This document shows, piece after piece, positions 60,627 through 64,000 of a DNA stretch of 64,000 nucleotides. The stretch spans positions 62,001-126,000 of the forward strand of contig NZ_BMUF01000013.1 of NCBI RefSeq assembly GCF_014650055.1. Direction: 5' to 3'. Each line of letters opens with the position of its first letter. Position 1 is the first letter of the stretch. This DNA is from Streptomyces malachitofuscus. Lineage in GTDB: Bacteria > Actinomycetota > Actinomycetes > Streptomycetales > Streptomycetaceae. The translations under genes were made by a program, and so were the position numbers. The notes beneath the pieces were generated by a model that saw nothing but the letters and a program-made list of their open reading frames with translations, did no database searches and was not told the DNA's origin.

Positions 60627-61766
60627 ATGCCCCAGCACGTGCCGTCACCTGTGCGCACCGCGCTCCCCAGCGCGTCGCAGCACAACCCGGCGCTCCCCCC
60701 ACATCCCCGCCGGATCGTCTTCCTCGCCCACCGCGACCTGGGCAATCCGTCCGCCGGCGGCTCCGAGCTGCTGGTCGACCGGCTCGCCGACGGCCTGACC
60801 CGACTGGGCCACCAGGTCACCCTGCTGTGCGGAGGGCCCGCGGCCTTCCGTGACTACCGGGTGGTGTCGGCGGGCGGCACCTACGGGCACTTCCTGCGCG
60901 CCCGTTCCGCCTTCGGCCGTCAGGTCGGCGACTGCGACCTGCTGGTCGAGGTGTGCAACGGCATGCCCTACCTGGCGCCACTGTGGCACCGCGGGCCGAC
61001 CCTGTGCCTGGTCAACCATGTGCACACCGACCTGTGGAAGATGCGGTTCGGCGGCCCGCTGGCCCCGGCCGCGCGGATCGGACGAAGACTCGAACACTGG
61101 GCGCTCACCGGTGCGCGCCGGCACGGGCTGGTCGTCGCCGTGTCGCCGTCCACGGCACACGCGCTGCGCGGCATCGGCGTACCGCGGGAGCGGATACGCG
61201 TGGTGCACAACGGTGTGGCGGAACCGGGACCGCGCGCCGAACGGTCCCCTGAACCGCTGTTCGTGGCAGTGGGCCGGCTCGTCGAGTACAAACGGATCGA
61301 TCTCCTGCTGCGTCTCTGGGAGCGGGTGCGGCCGGTCACCGGCGGCCGGCTGGTCATCGTCGGCGACGGGCCCGAACGGGACCGGCTGGAGCGGCTCGCG
61401 GGCCCGGGCGTCCAGTTCACCGGGCATGTCTCCGAGGCCGAGAAGCACCGGCTGCTGTGCGCGGCGTGGCTGCTGCTGCATCCCTCCGCGGTGGAGGGCT
61501 GGGGGCTCGTCGTCACCGAGGCGGCGGCCCGGCAGACCCCCGCGGTCGCCTTCGACGTGCCGGGGCTGCGGGACTCCGTGCGGGACGGTGAGACGGGTGT
61601 GCTGGCGCGGGGTGAGTCCTCGTTCGCGGCGGCCTGGATGTCGCTGGCCCTTGCCGAGGACCGGCGCGAGCTCATGGGCAAGGCTGCCCGGGACTTCGCC
61701 GCGCGGTACCGGTGGGAGCACACGGTGCGGCAGTTCCGGGCGGTTGCCCGTGAGGCGGTTCGGTGA
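60627..61766 (+). CDS. Family 4 glycosyltransferase
   Basis: The 379-residue protein is a GT-B enzyme: an N-terminal domain starting RRIVFLAHRDLGNPSAGGSELLVDRLADGL, the inter-domain VVHNGV, then VGRLVEYKRIDLLL and the nucleotide-sugar region HPSAVEGWGLVVTEAAA with its EX7E-like pair. It transfers a sugar from an activated donor, donor and acceptor unknown. The ATG at 60627 has GGAG upstream. It is coupled to the methyltransferase by a GTGA overlap and belongs to the AftD-like locus. Confidence 0.88.
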   Translation: MPQHVPSPVRTALPSASQHNPALPPHPRRIVFLAHRDLGNPSAGGSELLVDRLADGLTRLGHQVTLLCGGPAAFRDYRVVSAGGTYGHFLRARSAFGRQVGDCDLLVEVCNGMPYLAPLWHRGPTLCLVNHVHTDLWKMRFGGPLAPAARIGRRLEHWALTGARRHGLVVAVSPSTAHALRGIGVPRERIRVVHNGVAEPGPRAERSPEPLFVAVGRLVEYKRIDLLLRLWERVRPVTGGRLVIVGDGPERDRLERLAGPGVQFTGHVSEAEKHRLLCAAWLLLHPSAVEGWGLVVTEAAARQTPAVAFDVPGLRDSVRDGETGVLARGESSFAAAWMSLALAEDRRELMGKAARDFAARYRWEHTVRQFRAVAREAVR

Positions 61767-62620
61767 GGCGTATGCGCCGTGGCGGATCGGTTGTTTCGCG
61801 GCTGCGGGCCGGTGGGGGCTTGTCGCGCCCCGCGGCGGAGGGGCATATCGATACAGCCCCGCGCCCCTTACCGCCCGCTGTTCGGGCCGGAGTTCCCAAG
61901 GACCCCTCGTTTCGGCGGTCGCTCGGTCTCTTTCGTGCGTTTCTGCGGGAGCAGGACGAGCCCGAGGTCTGTTACTCGCTTCTTGCGCGGGATGCCGTCG
62001 GTCAGGTCGAGGCGTACGGCGGGTCCGTGGCCGGGCGGGTGGTCGTGGATGTCGGGGGCGGGAGCGGGCACTTCGTCCGGGAGTTCCGTGCGCGTGGCGC
62101 CGACGCCTATCTGTTCGAGCCCGATGTGCGGGAGCTCGGCGAGAAGCCGGTCGACGGGGCCGTGATCGCGGACGGCTATCTGCTGCCGCTGGCCGACGGG
62201 GCCGCCGACGTCACCTTCTCCTCCAACGTCCTGGAGCACGTGGCCGATCCGCAGACGTTCCTCAGTGAGCTGGTGCGGGTCACCCGGCCCGGCGGGCTGA
62301 TCTATGTGTCGTTCACCAACTGGCTCTCCCCCTGGGGCGGTCACGAGTGGGCGCCCTGGCACTACTTCGGCGCCGAGCGGGCCCGCGCCCGCCACCGGCG
62401 CCGTACCGGCAGGGACGCCAAGCACACGCTCGGCGAGAACCTCTTCCCCGTGCACATCGGCACCACCCTGCGGCAGGTGCGCGCCCGTGACGACGTGCGG
62501 ATCGTGTCGGCACGCTCCCGCTACTGGCCGTTCCTGACGGAGACCGTGGTGAAGGTGCCCGGTCTGCGCGAGTTCGCCACCTGGAACCTCCTCCTCATCC
62601 TCCGGCGGTGTCCCTCATGA
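61763..62620 (+). CDS. Class I SAM-dependent methyltransferase
   Basis: The 285-residue protein has the SAM motif VVVDVGGGSGHFVREF, an acidic loop FEPDV, and FSSNVLEHVADPQTFLSEL as post-motif. It is the methyltransf_11 type. The first 40 residues from the GTG at 61763 are basic and of low complexity; a later start near 61860 is possible. The stop overlaps the ATG of the AftD-like gene. It may methylate a sugar or a lipid of the glycan made here. Confidence 0.82.
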   Translation: MRRMRRGGSVVSRLRAGGGLSRPAAEGHIDTAPRPLPPAVRAGVPKDPSFRRSLGLFRAFLREQDEPEVCYSLLARDAVGQVEAYGGSVAGRVVVDVGGGSGHFVREFRARGADAYLFEPDVRELGEKPVDGAVIADGYLLPLADGAADVTFSSNVLEHVADPQTFLSELVRVTRPGGLIYVSFTNWLSPWGGHEWAPWHYFGAERARARHRRRTGRDAKHTLGENLFPVHIGTTLRQVRARDDVRIVSARSRYWPFLTETVVKVPGLREFATWNLLLILRRCPS

Positions 62621-64000
62621 CGACCACGGTCCAGGCTCCTCCTCCGGCAGCCGTCCCCTCGCGCACGACCACGGCGGGCCCCCCGGAGGGCCCGCGGTCG
62701 CGGCGCTGGCTGCTCGGCTTCTGGGCGGTGGCGTTCGTCCTGTTCCTGGCGGTGCAGCCGGGCCGGCAGACCTTCGACACCAAGCTCGGCGTCACCGTCG
62801 ACCCGGGGCAGTTCCTCGCGGACCTGGGCCAGTTGTGGCACGACCGCGGCTCGTTCGGCGGGATCTCCGACCAGTACATCGGCTATCTGTGGCCGATGCT
62901 GCCGTTCTACTGGCTGGCCGACCTGGTGCGGCTTCCGGTGTGGCTGGCGGAGCGGCTGTGGATGTCGCTGATCGTGTCGGTGGCGTTCTGGGGCGCGCTG
63001 CGGCTGATGGAACGGCTGCGTGTGGGCGGCGGGGCGGCGCGGCTGCTCGCGGCGGCCGCGTACGCGCTGTGGCCGGTGTTCACCACGGTCGTGGGTTCGA
63101 CGTCGGCCGCCGCGCTGCCGGGCGCGCTGCTGCCGTGGGTGCTGCTGCCGCTGACGAACGAGCGGTACGCGGCCCGGGTGGCGGCGCTGCGTTCGGCGCT
63201 GCTCGTGCCGTTCATGGGCGGGGTCAACGCGGCCTCGACGCTGGCGTCGCTGCTGCCGGTCGGGCTGTATCTGCTCTCCCGACCGCCGGGCCCGCGGCAG
63301 CGCAAGCTGATCGCCTGGTGGGCGCCCGCGGTGATCGTGGCGACGGCGTGGTGGTGGATCCCGCTGCTGCTGCTCGGCTTCCACGGTGAGAACTTCCTGC
63401 CGTACATCGAGTCCTCGCGGACGACGACCGACACGATGGCGGCGACGGAGGCGCTGCGCGGTGCGGGGAACTGGGTGGCGTATCTGCACTACGGCGAGGC
63501 GTGGCTGCCGGCCGGCTGGACGGTGGCGACGTCGGCGGTCGTGATCGTCTGCTCGGCGTGCGCGGCGGGGCTGGGCCTGGCCGGGCTGGCCCGGCGGGAC
63601 ATGCCGGAGCGGCGCTGGCTGGTGCTGACGGTGCTGGTGGCGGTGCTGGTGCTGCTCGCCGGGTACGCGGGCGCGGCCGGGGCCCCGTTCCACGGGGTGG
63701 TGCAGGACTGGCTGGACGGGTGGCTGGCGCCGTTCCGCAACATCTACAAGTTCCAGACGGGACTGGCGCTGGCGCTCGTCCTGGGGCTGGCTCATCTCGT
63801 GGGCGTCGCGGCACAGGCGCGCGGGACCCGCCCGGTGCGGGGCCGGAGGTTCGCGCCGCTGGCCGCCGCGGTGCTGGTGCTGCCGGGGTTGATGTGGCCG
63901 TATCTCAACGGGTCGATCCTCAGCCCGGGTTCGTTCCAGGAGATACCCGCGTACTGGAAGGCGACGGCCGACTGGCTGGAGGAGAACTCCCCCGACTCGC
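62617..64000 (+). CDS. AftD-like alpha-(1->3)-arabinofuranosyltransferase (DUF3367), 3' end cut
   Basis: The visible 461 residues begin with a soluble tail and then repeated long hydrophobic segments (RRWLLGFWAVAFVLFLAVQPG, LPFYWLADLVRLPVWLAERLWM, and others) typical of GT-C membrane glycosyltransferases. FDTKLGVTVDPGQFLADLGQLWHDRGSFGG in the first loop and FRNIYKFQTGLALAL match the DUF3367/AftD group. AftD adds alpha-1,3 arabinofuranose to envelope arabinan in mycobacteria. Its donor there is a polyprenyl-phosphate sugar. The ATG overlaps the methyltransferase stop. The protein continues past the window. Confidence 0.83.
   Translation, partial: MTTTVQAPPPAAVPSRTTTAGPPEGPRSRRWLLGFWAVAFVLFLAVQPGRQTFDTKLGVTVDPGQFLADLGQLWHDRGSFGGISDQYIGYLWPMLPFYWLADLVRLPVWLAERLWMSLIVSVAFWGALRLMERLRVGGGAARLLAAAAYALWPVFTTVVGSTSAAALPGALLPWVLLPLTNERYAARVAALRSALLVPFMGGVNAASTLASLLPVGLYLLSRPPGPRQRKLIAWWAPAVIVATAWWWIPLLLLGFHGENFLPYIESSRTTTDTMAATEALRGAGNWVAYLHYGEAWLPAGWTVATSAVVIVCSACAAGLGLAGLARRDMPERRWLVLTVLVAVLVLLAGYAGAAGAPFHGVVQDWLDGWLAPFRNIYKFQTGLALALVLGLAHLVGVAAQARGTRPVRGRRFAPLAAAVLVLPGLMWPYLNGSILSPGSFQEIPAYWKATADWLEENSPDS

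Overview
The window is a stretch of Streptomyces (or very close actinomycete) chromosome. GC is very high throughout, and GTG, TTG and ATG starts sit behind GGAGG-like sites. The conserved fasR-fabD-fabH-acpP-fabF block is present, as are an XRE/DUF397 pair and paralogues typical of streptomycetes. At least two TTA (bldA-dependent) codons can be seen. Both ends cut genes: an MFS exporter at the left edge and a DUF3367 arabinofuranosyltransferase-like membrane protein at the right edge. I see no rRNA, tRNA, CRISPR array or insertion sequence.

Region 1 (1-12.2 kb) looks like a compact specialised-metabolite cluster that I cannot match to a known product. Two minus-strand operons carry an anthranilate/ADIC-synthase-like large subunit with its glutamine amidotransferase, a phenylacetate-CoA-ligase-like adenylating enzyme, a BacA-type prephenate decarboxylase-like protein, an amidohydrolase and an MFS exporter; then a free-standing PheRS B3/B4-domain protein, an ATP-grasp ligase and a second MFS exporter. 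A divergent MocR-type regulator contains a TTA codon six residues after its PLP lysine. The gene set suggests a chorismate/prephenate-derived amino acid or small peptide, its export, and possibly self-protection by tRNA editing.

Region 2 (12.2-28 kb) is mostly housekeeping. It holds a decayed remnant plus an XRE/DUF397 pair, a pirin, the type II fatty acid synthase operon with its regulator FasR, DUF3145, a GDSL lipoprotein, an aldose epimerase, a secreted pyroglutamyl-peptidase-like protein whose catalytic Cys is replaced by Ser, LysE and EI24 membrane proteins, Ohr, an MDR oxidoreductase with a divergent MarR (two palindromic operators between them) and a zinc-ribbon membrane protein.

Region 3 (28-36.8 kb, with distant members at 46-47.7 and 53.8-55.4 kb) is a sugar or sugar-acid utilisation system: an enolase-superfamily acid-sugar dehydratase, a zinc alcohol dehydrogenase, a U32-like protein, a ChvE/MmsA-type ABC importer and a Tat-secreted aldose epimerase. 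A 13-bp motif, consensus CGAAATATCGAAC, lies before the dehydratase, the U32-like gene, the binding protein, the GH51 arabinofuranosidase and the IclR/SMP-30 lactonase operon. It ties these separated loci into one probable regulon.

Region 4 (36.9-46.2 kb) mixes a histidinol-phosphate-aminotransferase-like protein with a 200-residue Pro/Ala tail, a TTA-containing secreted protein of unknown function, an HxlR/NmrA pair, a PH-like membrane protein, a DUF4360 protein and a GH35-like protein lacking the usual acid/base residue.

Region 5 (47.9-53.6 kb) is an accessory locus: three tandem multi-pass membrane paralogues (MAB_1171c/DUF6545-like), an HExxH metalloprotease-like protein between the first two, and a FAD monooxygenase at the end. 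Overlapping starts and stops suggest one co-expressed system of unknown role.

Region 6 (55.4-64 kb) holds a glycine-rich LAxTG surface protein behind a terminator-like leader hairpin, a PucR-type regulator, and a DUF2613, DUF3068, GT4, methyltransferase and AftD-like gene set that recalls a mycobacterial cell-envelope arabinan locus in an organism not known for arabinogalactan.
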